64,000 nucleotides of DNA from Natronosalvus halobius. Lineage in GTDB: Archaea > Halobacteriota > Halobacteria > Halobacteriales > Natrialbaceae. The DNA lies in assembly GCF_024138145.1 (NCBI RefSeq), contig NZ_CP099997.1:3348001-3412000 (forward strand). The letters are read 5' to 3'. The position numbers and the translations under genes were made by a program. How positions within the stretch are numbered: position 1 is the first letter of the stretch; each line of letters starts with the position of its first letter. The notes beneath the pieces were generated by a model, which was given only the letters and a program-made list of their open reading frames with translations, had not been told where the DNA came from and searched no databases. This document shows positions 1 to 8,983 of the stretch, piece after piece.

Positions 1-591
1 TTCGGCGCCCCGTTCATGGCGCTCGTGCTCGTGAGCTTCCTGCTCACGTCCACCGACACGGCCGCTCGCCTCGGCCGATACATGATGGAGGAAATCGTCG
101 GCATGGTCGGAAGCGGTACCGACACCGGCTTCTCCGGCGGTGTCGGCTCGTTCGCTCGCGGTCGATACACGAATCCCGTCATCCAGATCAGCATCGCGTA
201 CGTGCTCATCATTTCCGGTCAGTGGAACACACTGTGGGGGCTGTTCGGCGGTGCCAACCAGCTGCTCGCTGCGCTGGCCCTGCTCACTGGGACGGTCTGG
301 CTGGCCAACTGGGACCGCTCCAAGCAACTCGTCAGCACCGGTGTCCCGATGGCCATCATGGTCGTCATTACCACCCTCGGGCTCACCTGGTTGGCACTCT
401 ACGAGAACTTGTACGTGAACCTGCTACAAGGCGGTGCAGATGGAACCCTCGCGACCGCTTCCGCGTTCGTCCAGATGGTACTCGCCCTCGTGCTCATCTA
501 CCTGGCGCTCTCGCTGATGCGCATCGGGTACGGGAACATCTCGAGTGCGCGGACGGGTCGCGGTCCTGCGGCGGAACCAGGCGACGACTGA
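1..591 (+). CDS. cstA: CstA-family carbon starvation/peptide transporter, C-terminal part (cut by window start)
   Basis: The reading frame is open from base 1, so the start lies upstream and only about 197 C-terminal residues are visible. The segment has several hydrophobic membrane spans and motifs typical of the CstA C-terminus: a STDTAARLGRY stretch near the left edge, then WGLFGGANQLLAALAL. CstA proteins are multi-pass inner-membrane carriers, linked in bacteria to uptake of peptides or pyruvate under carbon limitation; the haloarchaeal substrate is not known to me. The tail ends in a short charged stretch. Family assignment is confident, substrate is not. Confidence 0.85.
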   Translation, partial: FGAPFMALVLVSFLLTSTDTAARLGRYMMEEIVGMVGSGTDTGFSGGVGSFARGRYTNPVIQISIAYVLIISGQWNTLWGLFGGANQLLAALALLTGTVWLANWDRSKQLVSTGVPMAIMVVITTLGLTWLALYENLYVNLLQGGADGTLATASAFVQMVLALVLIYLALSLMRIGYGNISSARTGRGPAAEPGDD

Positions 592-715
592 ATCGAGAAA
601 CAACTACCCCCTGCGGTCCCTGCTTTCTGCCCTCTCGAAAATCGCTACCGGATGGTCCCTCGTCCGCTGAATTATCGCCAGAATCGCTACCGGCCGGTCC
701 GGCGTTTTGCCTCGC

Positions 716-1333
716 CTACCGCCAGAATCGCTTCGCGAACCGCGAGAAGACACCCTCTTCGGGTTCAGTGACGTCGTCCCAGAGTGCGAACGCCTCGGCG
801 ACGTCGGCGACCTCGCTGGCAACGTGGTCCTCCTGGTCGGGAGCAGCGACGACGAGATTGACGTCGTAGTGGCCGTAGTAGCCGAACTTCAACAACGTTC
901 GGTCGCGAAAGCCCGAGACGAACTCGCGGACCGCGTCCGGCAACTCGTCGGCGACGAGCACGAAACTCACGTCCGTCCCGAAGTGCTCCTCGCTGGCGAC
1001 GATCTGCTCGTCAGCCACGTCGTGGCCCAGGTCGACCAACCGCTCGAGTTCGGTGACCGTCGGGTGCGGCTCGCGGCGGGCGAAGAGGTACTCTCGGGCC
1101 TCGTGATCGGCGTACTTCAGCGATGGGTGGAAGAACTGCTTCTGATTGAGCACGCGCAACTCGCCGTAGAGGTCCCACCGCTCGCCGGCAGCGTGTCGAT
1201 CCTTCTCGAGGTCGTAGCTGTACATCAGTCGGTCGGAGACCCGATCGAAGTACTCGTCGTCCCAGTCCGGGACGGCCTCACGGATCTCGGCGGGGAGCTC
1301 CTCGGCCTCGGGGAACTGTTCGCTGTCGCTCAT
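716..1333 (-). CDS. Conserved haloarchaeal protein of unknown function
   Basis: 205 residues, acidic, soluble, with no signal peptide or membrane span. I do not recognise a named domain. The N-terminal half is rich in aromatic and charged residues (DWDDEYFDRVSDRLMYSYDLE) and the C-terminal half looks like an alpha/beta fold (VSFVLVADELPDAVREFV, then DVNLVVAAPDQ). Its ATG overlaps the stop of the upstream cupin gene by four bases, so the two are probably co-translated. It ends in a basic, aromatic FAKRFWR. The function is unknown. Confidence 0.75.
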   Translation of the reverse strand: MSDSEQFPEAEELPAEIREAVPDWDDEYFDRVSDRLMYSYDLEKDRHAAGERWDLYGELRVLNQKQFFHPSLKYADHEAREYLFARREPHPTVTELERLVDLGHDVADEQIVASEEHFGTDVSFVLVADELPDAVREFVSGFRDRTLLKFGYYGHYDVNLVVAAPDQEDHVASEVADVAEAFALWDDVTEPEEGVFSRFAKRFWR

Positions 1334-1734
1334 GCGTCCTCGTATTTGGGTTCGGGTTCAGGATCACGATCGTAGACGCGAGCGTCACTGTCAGCCGCCG
1401 GCGCACCAATTGCCAGGACGGTCACCGGCCCATCGGCGCCCGCCGGGTTATACGCGCGCTGGGGGTGTCCTGGATCGACGACGAACAGACGTTCCTCCGG
1501 CACCTCGTACGTCTCTTCGGGCGTCTCGACGGCGAGGTCGCCCTCGAGGACGTAAAAGGCCTCCTGCTGGGTTTCGTGATAGTGGTACGCCAGCGGCAGT
1601 TCCTCGCCCGGCGCAGCGTGAAATCGATTGATCGCCATCGTCTCGAGCCCACCCGGTTCGGACAGCTTTCGACACTCGCTCGGTCGATCAGGCGCCGGGT
1701 CGACGGCCTCCGGATCGACGATACGATATCCCAT
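1330..1734 (-). CDS. Small cupin-domain protein
   Basis: 134 residues from the internal ATG (MGYRIVDPEAV), preferred over an ATG nine codons upstream because the homologous-looking part begins there. The cupin core is visible: a metal-ligand motif HYHETQQEAFYVLEGDLAVET (around residues 50-70), then VVDPGHPQRAYNP as the second motif. Proteins of this type bind a metal in a beta-barrel and act as small isomerases, oxygenases or sensors; the substrate cannot be told. It overlaps the downstream unknown gene by four bases, which suggests a joint role. Confidence 0.8.
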   Translation of the reverse strand: MGYRIVDPEAVDPAPDRPSECRKLSEPGGLETMAINRFHAAPGEELPLAYHYHETQQEAFYVLEGDLAVETPEETYEVPEERLFVVDPGHPQRAYNPAGADGPVTVLAIGAPAADSDARVYDRDPEPEPKYEDA

Positions 1735-1884
1735 ACCACTCCGTATCGAGCGGGGGAGCAAATAGGCGTCGGTGATCCTGAGGGGTTCGACGATTCAAGC
1801 CCACAGTGAGGACGGCAGTACGCTTACTACTGCGGACGGCGGTACGTTTTTGCCCCTGGAACCGCTATATTGCGAACGAGACAC

Positions 1885-2112
1885 ATGGGAGAGAAACCCA
1901 CCGAATCCTGCGGCCGGTGCGCCATGTCGACGGTCGTCGACGCGACCGAGGCGGACCGTTCCGACGGGGAGCGGGCCGCTCGCGATCCGTACGCCCGCGG
2001 GGCCATCGAGGTCGAGGAGTCGTCGGTTCGCCGCGTTTCACCGGCCGCCTGGCTCGAGGGAATTTCGACTCGACTCGACGACGCTGCACGAAGGTTCATC
2101 TACGGTCGGTAG
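1885..2112 (+). CDS. Possible small haloarchaeal protein
   Basis: About 75 residues with a CGRC pair near the N-terminus followed by an acidic region, ending RRFIYGR. It stands alone between a divergent cupin gene and a convergent small membrane protein. A TATA-like CTATATTG lies at about 1865-1872, so translation might instead begin at the next ATG (1924), giving 62 residues. There is no recognisable family. Codon usage looks typical of the window, but the call rests mainly on the open frame and its place in an otherwise empty gap. Confidence 0.4.
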   Translation: MGEKPTESCGRCAMSTVVDATEADRSDGERAARDPYARGAIEVEESSVRRVSPAAWLEGISTRLDDAARRFIYGR

Positions 2113-2163
2113 CTTCAACAGTCGTTCCCGAAGGGGCGAGTCGTCAGCACAGTCGCGTCCAGG

Positions 2164-2409
2164 TCACGTCATCGTTACCGCGTAGGTCACCGTAAACAGC
2201 AGAATTATCGCCGTCGCGACGTTCACCAGCGTAAACTCGAGGAAGCCGGCGAACGCGAGCCCCCAAACGACGGTCGTGGCGAACAACGTCGACAGGACGG
2301 CGTTCATCGCGAGGAGGACTCGCGGGTCGCCCCGCGAGGAGGACGCAGCCTCGTCGAACCCTTCGGCGTCGCTGTCGGTCCGGCCCTCGACCTCCTCCGG
2401 ATCAGTCAT
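2164..2409 (-). CDS. Small two-span membrane protein
   Basis: 81 residues from the ATG at 2409 (MTDPEEVEGR), chosen over an ATG eight codons upstream because it begins a typical acidic N-terminus. An acidic, Ser-rich N-terminal third is followed by two membrane spans (around residues 34-52 and 58-78). It is divergent from the next small membrane protein with about 60 bases between them. No family is recognised; genes of this kind are common in haloarchaea and uncharacterised. Confidence 0.65.
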   Translation of the reverse strand: MTDPEEVEGRTDSDAEGFDEAASSSRGDPRVLLAMNAVLSTLFATTVVWGLAFAGFLEFTLVNVATAIILLFTVTYAVTMT

Positions 2410-2466
2410 ACCGAACCACGGATGCTCTGGCACTTAGTTTTTGTCGCTCGAAGGTGTCCACACCGC

Positions 2467-2790
2467 ATGCGATTCCGACTTCGAAACCGCGAGGGAACGC
2501 CGGTCGACCCCGTCCCGTTTTTCGTCGTCGCGGGCCTCGCCGTCATGCTCGTCCTCTCGTTTGGACCGCTGTACGGCCAGGCGATCGGCGTCGGCCTCGA
2601 GTATTCGGCTGCCGGTTCTATCGCGCTCTCGTTCGTGTTCACCGTCGGCGCGTACTACCGGCAGGTCTGGACCGTCCGACCGGAGTTCGTCGGCGTCGTC
2701 CCGTCAGAAATGCGCGTCGAGCGCCTGTATTACCTCATGCTCGTGCTTCTGGTGGTCGTCGTCGGCCTGGCGATTCCGCTGGTCCGCTAG
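2467..2790 (+). CDS. Small membrane protein, about three spans
   Basis: 107 residues from the ATG at 2467 (MRFRLRNREG). The open frame extends upstream but without a plausible start. Three hydrophobic segments are seen (about residues 17-35, 42-62 and 82-104), with a basic N-terminus and a charged loop between the second and third. It is divergent from the preceding membrane protein and convergent with the CobW-type gene. No functional family is recognised. Confidence 0.65.
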   Translation: MRFRLRNREGTPVDPVPFFVVAGLAVMLVLSFGPLYGQAIGVGLEYSAAGSIALSFVFTVGAYYRQVWTVRPEFVGVVPSEMRVERLYYLMLVLLVVVVGLAIPLVR

Positions 2791-2877
2791 ATTCGTCTCG
2801 GCGTCTCGAATCGATCAGTACACCCCGCTCGAGCGTCGTGGTCGAACCTGAAACGGGAGCATCCGACCGATCCCCGT

Positions 2878-4137
2878 TCAGGGCTCTCGAAGTACGACTT
2901 CCTCTCCCTGGACGCCAGGAAACGGTCCCTCTCCCTCGACTCCCTCGAGGTCGCGGTCCCACTCCTCGTCGGTCACGAGCGCCTCCGACAGCGCGTCCCG
3001 GAGCGCCGCTTCGTCGTAGTCGGTACCGATGAAGACGAGTTCCGTCCGTCGGTCGCCGTGGTCGTCGTGCCACTCCAGGTTGGGCCGGTTCGACCGGAGC
3101 ATGTCGCGTTCGACGGCGGGGAGGCTGGCGATCCAGGGGCCCTGGGCGGTGGCCCTGATCGAGGGGCCGGCCTGGGCGACCGTCACCCGCATCTCGTTGC
3201 CGGCGAGCCAGGTGGTTCCCTTCGAGCGGACGATTTCCGGCGGGAGCGTCTCGAGGAACGCGGCGAACCGCTCGGGGTGGAAGGGGCGGCGGCGGCGGAA
3301 GACAAACGATGAGACGCCGTAGACTTCGTCGGGGTGGCGGTGGTCGTGGCCGTGAGCGGGCTCTCCATCGTCGTCGTGCGGTTCGCCGTGATCGTGAGAC
3401 GCGTTACCTCTGTGAGTAGCACCCTCCTCGAGCGCGCGTTTCCAGCCCGGCAGGTCAACGAGTCGGTCTGGATCGAACAATTCCCGGCCGAGGAGGCGAC
3501 CGGGATCCACCGCCGAGAACTCTGTCCGGATCGTCTCCGCGTCGGGCTGAAGCGCCCGAACGAGGTCGGCGGCGTGCTCGAGTTCGGCCTCGCTACAGAG
3601 ATCCGCCTTGTTGAGCAAAACCAGGTTCGAGACCTCGACCTGTTCGACCAGCAAATCCGAGAGCGGCCGGTCGTCCTCGGTCCCCCGACGCTCCGGGACC
3701 TCGTCCCCGGCGAAGGACTCGAGGAACGCGGGCGTGTCCAGGACGGTCACGAGCGTGTCGACCGCGTACAGCGCGGCGACGCGGGACTCGGTGGTGAACA
3801 GTCGCGCGACGGGCGCGGGCTCGGAGATGCCCGAGGATTCGACGACCAGGTGGTCGAAATCGCGATCGCGGGCCAGGCGGACGACCGCGGTCTCGAGGTC
3901 GTCCTGGAGTTCACAGCAGATACAGCCGTTCGAGAGTTCAGCGACGCCGTCCTCGAGGTCGAGTTCGGAGCCCTCGGCGATCAGTTCGGCGTCGACGTTG
4001 ACCTCGCCCATGTCGTTGACCAGCACCGCGAGCGACCGGTCCTCGGCGGTCGTCAGCAGGTGATTGAGCAGCGTCGTCTTTCCCGCCCCCAGGCTTCCGG
4101 AGAGAATCGTGACCGGAATCTGTCCCTGTTCGTCCAT
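2878..4137 (-). CDS. CobW/P47K-family GTPase, putative metallochaperone
   Basis: 419 residues from the internal ATG (MDEQGQIPVT), which places the P-loop GSLGAGKT at residues 14-21 as is usual. The metal-site motif CICC is at about residues 72-75 and the base-specificity motif NKAD follows later, so this is a G3E GTPase of the COG0523/CobW group. A His/Asp-rich linker (HDHGEP, HGHDHRH) separates the GTPase from the C-terminal CobW_C domain. Such proteins use GTP hydrolysis to deliver metal, often zinc, to client enzymes. No metal-responsive site was recognised upstream. The metal and client are unknown. Confidence 0.9.
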   Translation of the reverse strand: MDEQGQIPVTILSGSLGAGKTTLLNHLLTTAEDRSLAVLVNDMGEVNVDAELIAEGSELDLEDGVAELSNGCICCELQDDLETAVVRLARDRDFDHLVVESSGISEPAPVARLFTTESRVAALYAVDTLVTVLDTPAFLESFAGDEVPERRGTEDDRPLSDLLVEQVEVSNLVLLNKADLCSEAELEHAADLVRALQPDAETIRTEFSAVDPGRLLGRELFDPDRLVDLPGWKRALEEGATHRGNASHDHGEPHDDDGEPAHGHDHRHPDEVYGVSSFVFRRRRPFHPERFAAFLETLPPEIVRSKGTTWLAGNEMRVTVAQAGPSIRATAQGPWIASLPAVERDMLRSNRPNLEWHDDHGDRRTELVFIGTDYDEAALRDALSEALVTDEEWDRDLEGVEGEGPFPGVQGEEVVLREP

Positions 4138-4235
4138 ACCGGCCACTGGGAGCGCATCGCCTTCAAATCGTTCCTCGAGGTGCCGATACCTGCTACCCAC
4201 GATACCTTTTAGCCGCCGGCCTCGCATATCAGGGC

Positions 4236-4532
4236 ATGGACCTGGCCGATCGCATCGAACGCTTTCGAGAAACGCTCGAGGAGTGGCTCCGTGGGCTCTA
4301 CCACGGGATGATCACGCATCCGGCCTACGAGAAGATCGAGAAGGAAGCCGAGGACATCGAGGACGTGTTCCTGCTCGCGTGTTTCCCCGACGCGTTCGGC
4401 ATCCCCTCGCCCGTGTCGTACTACACCGCCGAACTCCTGCCGTACCTCGAGACCGAGTTCGAGGCCTGGGAACGCCGGCTGTGGGATCGCGACATGCTCA
4501 TCGAGCGCAAAGGCCAGCAGTATCACTTCTGA
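4236..4532 (+). CDS. Small conserved protein preceding a Get3-like ATPase
   Basis: 98 residues beginning MDLADRIERF, largely helical, with an ACFPDAFGIPSPVSYY stretch in the middle and a charged C-terminus. There is no membrane span and no recognised domain. Its stop is only seven bases before the start of the Get3/ArsA-like ATPase, so the two are almost certainly one transcript. It could be a partner or regulator of that ATPase; this is inference from position only. Confidence 0.75.
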   Translation: MDLADRIERFRETLEEWLRGLYHGMITHPAYEKIEKEAEDIEDVFLLACFPDAFGIPSPVSYYTAELLPYLETEFEAWERRLWDRDMLIERKGQQYHF

Positions 4533-4539
4533 TCGACCC

Positions 4540-5514
4540 ATGGAACCCTTCGTTTTCTTCGGCGGCAAAGGCGGGGTCGGCAAGACCACCGTCTCCTGTG
4601 CCTACGGCCTGCGCTGTGCTCGCGACGGACTGCGGACGCTCGTCGTCTCGACCGACCCGGCCCACTCGGTCACCGACGTGTTCGACCAGCCCTTCGACGA
4701 CGATCCGACGCCCGTCGAGGGCGTCGACGGCCTCGAGGCGATGCAACTCGACCCCGAGGAGGAGGTCACGCGCCACCTCGACGACATCCGGCGTGACCTC
4801 TCCGAGCAGGTCTCGGCGGCGATGGTCAACGAGATCAATCGCCAACTCGAGATGGCTCACGGGACGCCCGGGGCCTACGAGTCGGCGCTGTTCGACCGGT
4901 TCATCGAGGTTATGCGCAATTCCGAGGGGTACGATCGAGTCGTCTTCGACACCGCTCCCTCCGGCAGTACGCTTCGCCTGCTCGGCCTGCCGGAGCTGCT
5001 CGAGGGCTGGATCGACCGGCTGATGTACAAACGTCGGACGAGCATCGACCTCTTCGAAAAGGCCGCCATCGGGAACAACGAACCCCGGCGCGTGATGGAC
5101 GGCGACCCCGTCCTCGCGCGCCTCCAGGAGCGAAAGGAGTTCTTCCGGTTCGCCGGAGACACCCTCGGTGACGACGCTGCCTTCTTCCTCGTCTTGAACC
5201 CCGATGAACTCTCGCTGAACGAGACCAAGCGTTCGATCGCCGACCTCGAGGCGAAGGACCTCCCCGTCCGCGGCCTCGTCGCCAACAAACTCACGCCCAA
5301 ACCCGACGACGACGAGAACGGCCGCGGCGCCCGGTACCTCCGTGAGCGCGTCGACACCGAGCGCGCGCATCTCGAGACCATCCGCGAAACATTCGGGCCG
5401 CCGCTGGTGGCCGAAATCGGCTGGCGCACCGCGGAGGTCAAAGGGAGTCTCCTGGAGGACGTCGCCGGCGAACTCGACATCGAGACGGCGGTCGAACCGC
5501 CGACGCACGTTTGA
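4540..5514 (+). CDS. Get3/ArsA-type P-loop ATPase
   Basis: 324 residues. The deviant Walker A motif GGKGGVGKTT is at residues 8-17, the A-loop STDPAHSVTDVF at about 37-48, and the switch region DTAPSGSTLRLL in the middle, as in the ArsA/Get3 family. Family members act as dimeric ATP-driven carriers for tail-anchored membrane proteins (Get3) or arsenite pumps (ArsA). Only two cysteines are present, both right after the P-loop (C20, C26), so the CxxC zinc site of eukaryotic Get3 is absent. There is one ATPase domain and no arsenic genes nearby. A Get3-like role is therefore more likely than arsenite export. Confidence 0.85.
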   Translation: MEPFVFFGGKGGVGKTTVSCAYGLRCARDGLRTLVVSTDPAHSVTDVFDQPFDDDPTPVEGVDGLEAMQLDPEEEVTRHLDDIRRDLSEQVSAAMVNEINRQLEMAHGTPGAYESALFDRFIEVMRNSEGYDRVVFDTAPSGSTLRLLGLPELLEGWIDRLMYKRRTSIDLFEKAAIGNNEPRRVMDGDPVLARLQERKEFFRFAGDTLGDDAAFFLVLNPDELSLNETKRSIADLEAKDLPVRGLVANKLTPKPDDDENGRGARYLRERVDTERAHLETIRETFGPPLVAEIGWRTAEVKGSLLEDVAGELDIETAVEPPTHV

Positions 5515-5562
5515 TCTCGCGTGGGGTTCGAGACCGCTCGATAGGGTCACCTCGACGTTCCG

Positions 5563-5949
5563 TCACCTCGACGTTCCGTAGTCGGTGTACTCGAGGAGCA
5601 GATGAGGGACGATGACGCCGACTACAAAGACGATTCCAAAGACGGCTTCCGACGAGAGACTGGTAAACTCGTAGAGCCCGTACAGCAGTCCCATCGCGAC
5701 CAGAACGAAGGTACCGATAAGCCTGTTTTCGGCAGTGACCAGCCCTTCCCGTCTGACGACGATGTACAGCGAGAGGAGTAGCAATCCGAGCACGCCAACG
5801 AGAACAGCCGTCACCAGTTCGATGGAGTCCGTCGCCAGCGCGTAGAATAGCGCGATGCCGACCGCGACGTACGACAGTCCGAGCGCTACCGGACCGCCTC
5901 GCCCGTCGAAAAAGCGATTGGCGTCCGTTCCGGACGGCGGAGCGTTCAC
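5563..5949 (-). CDS. Four-span membrane protein
   Basis: About 128 residues if translation starts at the GTG at 5949 (VNAPPSG); the open frame continues to an ATG at 6024, but those extra residues are atypical and would overlap the YchF upstream region. Four hydrophobic segments follow a short polar N-terminus. No family is recognised. It lies convergent to the ATPase gene and divergent from the YchF gene. Confidence 0.6.
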   Translation of the reverse strand: MNAPPSGTDANRFFDGRGGPVALGLSYVAVGIALFYALATDSIELVTAVLVGVLGLLLLSLYIVVRREGLVTAENRLIGTFVLVAMGLLYGLYEFTSLSSEAVFGIVFVVGVIVPHLLLEYTDYGTSR

Positions 5950-6089
5950 GTTCCCAACGTGACACTGGAGGACAAAATACGTACCGGCGCGGTCGCTCGA
6001 ACCCTCGATCCGAGACCGTGGCATGCCCCGTCATTTCACACGGCCGCGAGAGCAAAAGCCGTTTAGCCGGGCCGTGCGCACGACCCGTA

Positions 6090-7289
6090 ATGACCAGCAG
6101 TTACCGGATCGGACTCGTCGGCAAACCCTCAGTCGGCAAGTCCTCCTTCTTCAACGCCGCCACGATGAACGACGTCCCCGAGGGGGCCTACCCGTTCACC
6201 ACCATCGACCCCAGCGTCGGCGAGGCCTACGTCCGCGTCGAGTGCGCCGCTCCCGAGTTCGACGAGGAGTGCACCCCCAACGTCGGCTACTGCGAACACG
6301 GAACCCGCTTCGTCCCCACGAAACTCGTCGACGTCGCCGGCCTCATTCCCGGCGCCCACGAGGGCAAAGGCCTCGGGAATCAATTTTTGACTGACCTCAA
6401 CGAGACCGACGTACTCGTCCACGTCGTCGACTTCGCTGGCGAGACGAACCTCGAGGGCGAACCCACCGAGGGTCACGACCCGCGCGAGGACATCGACTTC
6501 CTCGAGACCGAACTCGATCAGTGGTATCTAGGCGTGCTCGAAAAAGGAATAAACCGATATTCGTCGGGCTACGTCACCGAGGACGACGCCATCGAGGAGG
6601 ATCTGGCCGAGCAGATGAGCGCGTTCAAGACGAACGAGGACGAGCTCAAACTCCTCATCCGGCGCGTCGACATCGGCTTCGACCCCGAAGCGTGGGACGA
6701 CGAGGACAAACTCGAACTCGCCCGCGAGATTCGCAAGGCGACGAAGCCGATGGTGATCGCGGCGAACAAGATGGACACCCCCGCAGCCCAGGCCAACTAC
6801 GACGATATCACGAGCGACCCCGAGTACGAGCACCTGACCATCGTTCCCTGTAGCGCCCACGCCGAGAAGGCGCTCAAGTCGGCAGACAAGGCCGGTGTCG
6901 TCGACTACCAGCCAGGTGACGACGGCTTCGAGATCACGGGCGACATCTCCGAGAGCCAGAAGGAAGGCCTCGAACAGATTCGTGACTTCCTCCAATCCTA
7001 CGGTGCGACGGGTGTCCAGGCGGCCCTCGAGACGGCCCTGTTCGACGTGCTCGGCGTGACGCCGGTGTTCCCCGGCGGTGCCAACGGCCTAGGGAACGAG
7101 CGCGGCGAGGTGCTGCCCGACTGCTTCCTGATCCCGCCCGAGTCGACCGCCGAGGACTTTGCGTACAGCCTCCACTCGGACATCGGCGACGGCTTCCTCT
7201 ACGCCATCGACTGCCGGAGCAACCGACAGTTAGGCAAGGACTACCCCGTCGAATCTCGGGACGTGATCGAGATCGTGACGACGAACTGA
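6090..7289 (+). CDS. ychF: YchF/Ola1-family translation-associated GTPase/ATPase
   Basis: 399 residues from the ATG at 6090 (MTSSYRIGLV); an upstream in-frame ATG would add an atypical 24-residue leader. The nucleotide-binding motifs are clear: GLVGKPSVGKSS (G1), DVAGLIPGAHEGKGLG (G3) and NKMD (G4). The C-terminal TGS-like domain (LPDCFLIPPESTAEDFAYSLH to the end) completes the Obg-family layout. YchF proteins bind ribosomes and are widely conserved. The G4 sequence is NKMD rather than the altered form of bacterial YchF, so GTP use is plausible. Confidence 0.92.
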   Translation: MTSSYRIGLVGKPSVGKSSFFNAATMNDVPEGAYPFTTIDPSVGEAYVRVECAAPEFDEECTPNVGYCEHGTRFVPTKLVDVAGLIPGAHEGKGLGNQFLTDLNETDVLVHVVDFAGETNLEGEPTEGHDPREDIDFLETELDQWYLGVLEKGINRYSSGYVTEDDAIEEDLAEQMSAFKTNEDELKLLIRRVDIGFDPEAWDDEDKLELAREIRKATKPMVIAANKMDTPAAQANYDDITSDPEYEHLTIVPCSAHAEKALKSADKAGVVDYQPGDDGFEITGDISESQKEGLEQIRDFLQSYGATGVQAALETALFDVLGVTPVFPGGANGLGNERGEVLPDCFLIPPESTAEDFAYSLHSDIGDGFLYAIDCRSNRQLGKDYPVESRDVIEIVTTN

Positions 7290-7372
7290 CTCTCGAACTG
7301 CACGCGTCTCGAGTTGACTTCGGTCTGGTTCGGGTATCACATTAGACTCTATTTTGGCTCTGATAGCCCGTT

Positions 7373-7556
7373 TCAAACGCCGTTTGAGGCTGGTGACTCG
7401 CTCTTTCGACCTGTCACGGTAACTTCACCCGAGAGCAACTGTTCAGAAGGCGGAGCGAGCGCGATCTCTTCCTCATCGAAGTGTCGTTTTACTAATCGAC
7501 GGAAGTCCGAGCGAATCGTCAAGATGTCCTTGTTATTCGGATCCTCTATAGATTGC
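7373..7556 (-). pseudogene. 3' fragment of an mscS-type channel gene cut by a tnpB element
   Basis: The reverse strand encodes SIEDPNNKDILTIRSDFRR, then VKRHFDEEEIALAPPSEQ and a short tail before the stop. This matches the typical C-terminal end of MscS-family small-conductance mechanosensitive channels (after the beta domain). The matching N-terminal half lies on the same strand beyond the tnpB element, at 9023-9421. By comparison with usual MscS length, roughly 100 residues between the fragments (most of the pore-proximal beta domain) are missing, so a deletion accompanied or followed the insertion. The boundary with the element is approximate. Confidence 0.65.
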
Positions 7557-7569
7557 AAGGCAGAGTACC

Positions 7570-7587
7570 ACGGGTCACTCGACCCGT
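7570..7587. repeat. Left-end hairpin of the tnpB element
   Basis: A seven-base stem (ACGGGTC with GACCCGT) around a four-base loop ACTC, with further imperfect pairing outside it. It is nearly identical to the right-end hairpin, as expected for the subterminal structures recognised by IS605-type TnpA. Confidence 0.7.
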
Positions 7588-7648
7588 AGGTGAATGCCAA
7601 CAGCCCTCAATCAATCCATTTACTAGTACATAAGACAAGTAACTGATA

Positions 7649-8983
7649 ATGCAAGATTCAGAACTAACCCAGACGCTCTCCTTTGGATTAACCATCCACG
7701 AGGGTAGTTCTGACAACTTGCTAGAAGGCTGTCTCGAAGCACGACGAATCAGAAACGAGGTCAACCGTCTCGACCGTGAAGGCTGGGACTGGAACGACAT
7801 CCACGACACGGTAGTGGACACCGCCACCCACGTCAAAAACACCACGCAACTCCTCGTACAGAAAGCACTCACGGAGATTGAAACGTACATCGACCACAAA
7901 GACGATGGCTGGGGCCGACCGTTCCCCTACATTCACGAGCTGTATCCAATGCGAATGAACCACGACGAAGGATACGCACTCACCGTGGACGACTCAGGAA
8001 ACGTACGATTCCGTGTCAGTTATAAGCCATACAACTACGTCAAGGGCGTGCTTCGCGGTAGTCCCGGTCACCTCAACCGCGTGAAGAACGCACTTTCCTC
8101 GGATGCGTGGCGGGTGGGAGTTGCAGAACTCGTTCAGAAACACAACGAGTGGCGACTCCACGTCACCGTCACGCACAAACAGCGCATGGTTCGGGCGCCT
8201 AAAGAGGCTGGCACAGTGGTTGGCGTAGACATCAACGAAGACTGCGTTGGACTCGCCGCGATGGCCCGAGACGGAGACGTACTCGATTCACTCGTTCTTG
8301 AGTATCCAGACATCAAGCGTCTTCGCCACGAATACTTCACGAAGCGCAAGCGGATGCAGAAGGTTGGGCAGACTGCGTTCGAAACCGTGGTTCGGACGAA
8401 AGAACGCGACTTCGTTCACGACCACCTCCACAAAGTATCGCGTGACGTGACTCAGTGGGTTTCGCAATTCAATGACCCGGTAATCGTCTTTGAAGACCTC
8501 AAAGACATGCGAGATTCCATCGACTACGGCACGCGAATGAACCGGCGCTTACACAGCCTCCCGTTCGCCGCACTTCGTGATATGGTGACGTACAAAGCCG
8601 CCTGGGAAGCCATTCCTTCGGATGAAGTTGACCCCGAGTACACGAGCCAGCGGTGTCCACGGACGAAGTGTTTGCACTCAGAGCGAGCGAATCGGTACAA
8701 GAAGCGATTCAAGTGTAAGGAATGCGGGTTCCAAGACCATGCGGATAGGAAGGCAGCAGTTTGTGTGGCGCAAGAATGGTTTGACGAACAGGATGAAAAT
8801 GTGCCGTCTCTCGACACCCTTCCGCGCGTGCGGAAGGTGAGACGGGCGGCATCGGGCCTGTGTGAAGAGGCCGACTCTCACGGAGCAATTTTTGCTTCGG
8901 GTGTTCACCGACACGGATCGTCGACGCGAGGCAACCGCCAAGCGCGAGAGGAATTAAAGACTGTTGCGTCCACGGTGGATTAG
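7649..8983 (+). CDS. tnpB: TnpB RNA-guided endonuclease (IS1341-type transposase homologue)
   Basis: 444 residues, full length for haloarchaeal TnpB. The RuvC-like catalytic residues are all present: D194 in GVDINED, E282 in VFEDLKD, and D366 in HADRKAA. Between the last two lies the zinc finger with C336, C341, C356 and C359. The usual ADxNAA motif reads ADRKAA, a change next to the catalytic Asp. The C-terminus is polar and low in structure, as is common where the coding end doubles as guide RNA. TnpB proteins cut DNA using a guide RNA transcribed from the element's right end. Base composition is lower in GC than the neighbours. Confidence 0.92.
   Translation: MQDSELTQTLSFGLTIHEGSSDNLLEGCLEARRIRNEVNRLDREGWDWNDIHDTVVDTATHVKNTTQLLVQKALTEIETYIDHKDDGWGRPFPYIHELYPMRMNHDEGYALTVDDSGNVRFRVSYKPYNYVKGVLRGSPGHLNRVKNALSSDAWRVGVAELVQKHNEWRLHVTVTHKQRMVRAPKEAGTVVGVDINEDCVGLAAMARDGDVLDSLVLEYPDIKRLRHEYFTKRKRMQKVGQTAFETVVRTKERDFVHDHLHKVSRDVTQWVSQFNDPVIVFEDLKDMRDSIDYGTRMNRRLHSLPFAALRDMVTYKAAWEAIPSDEVDPEYTSQRCPRTKCLHSERANRYKKRFKCKECGFQDHADRKAAVCVAQEWFDEQDENVPSLDTLPRVRKVRRAASGLCEEADSHGAIFASGVHRHGSSTRGNRQAREELKTVASTVD

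Noticed and set aside
3334-4212. 292-codon frame opposite the CobW-type gene
   Set aside because: Composition and lack of any family show it to be a shadow; the reverse strand has clear GTPase motifs.
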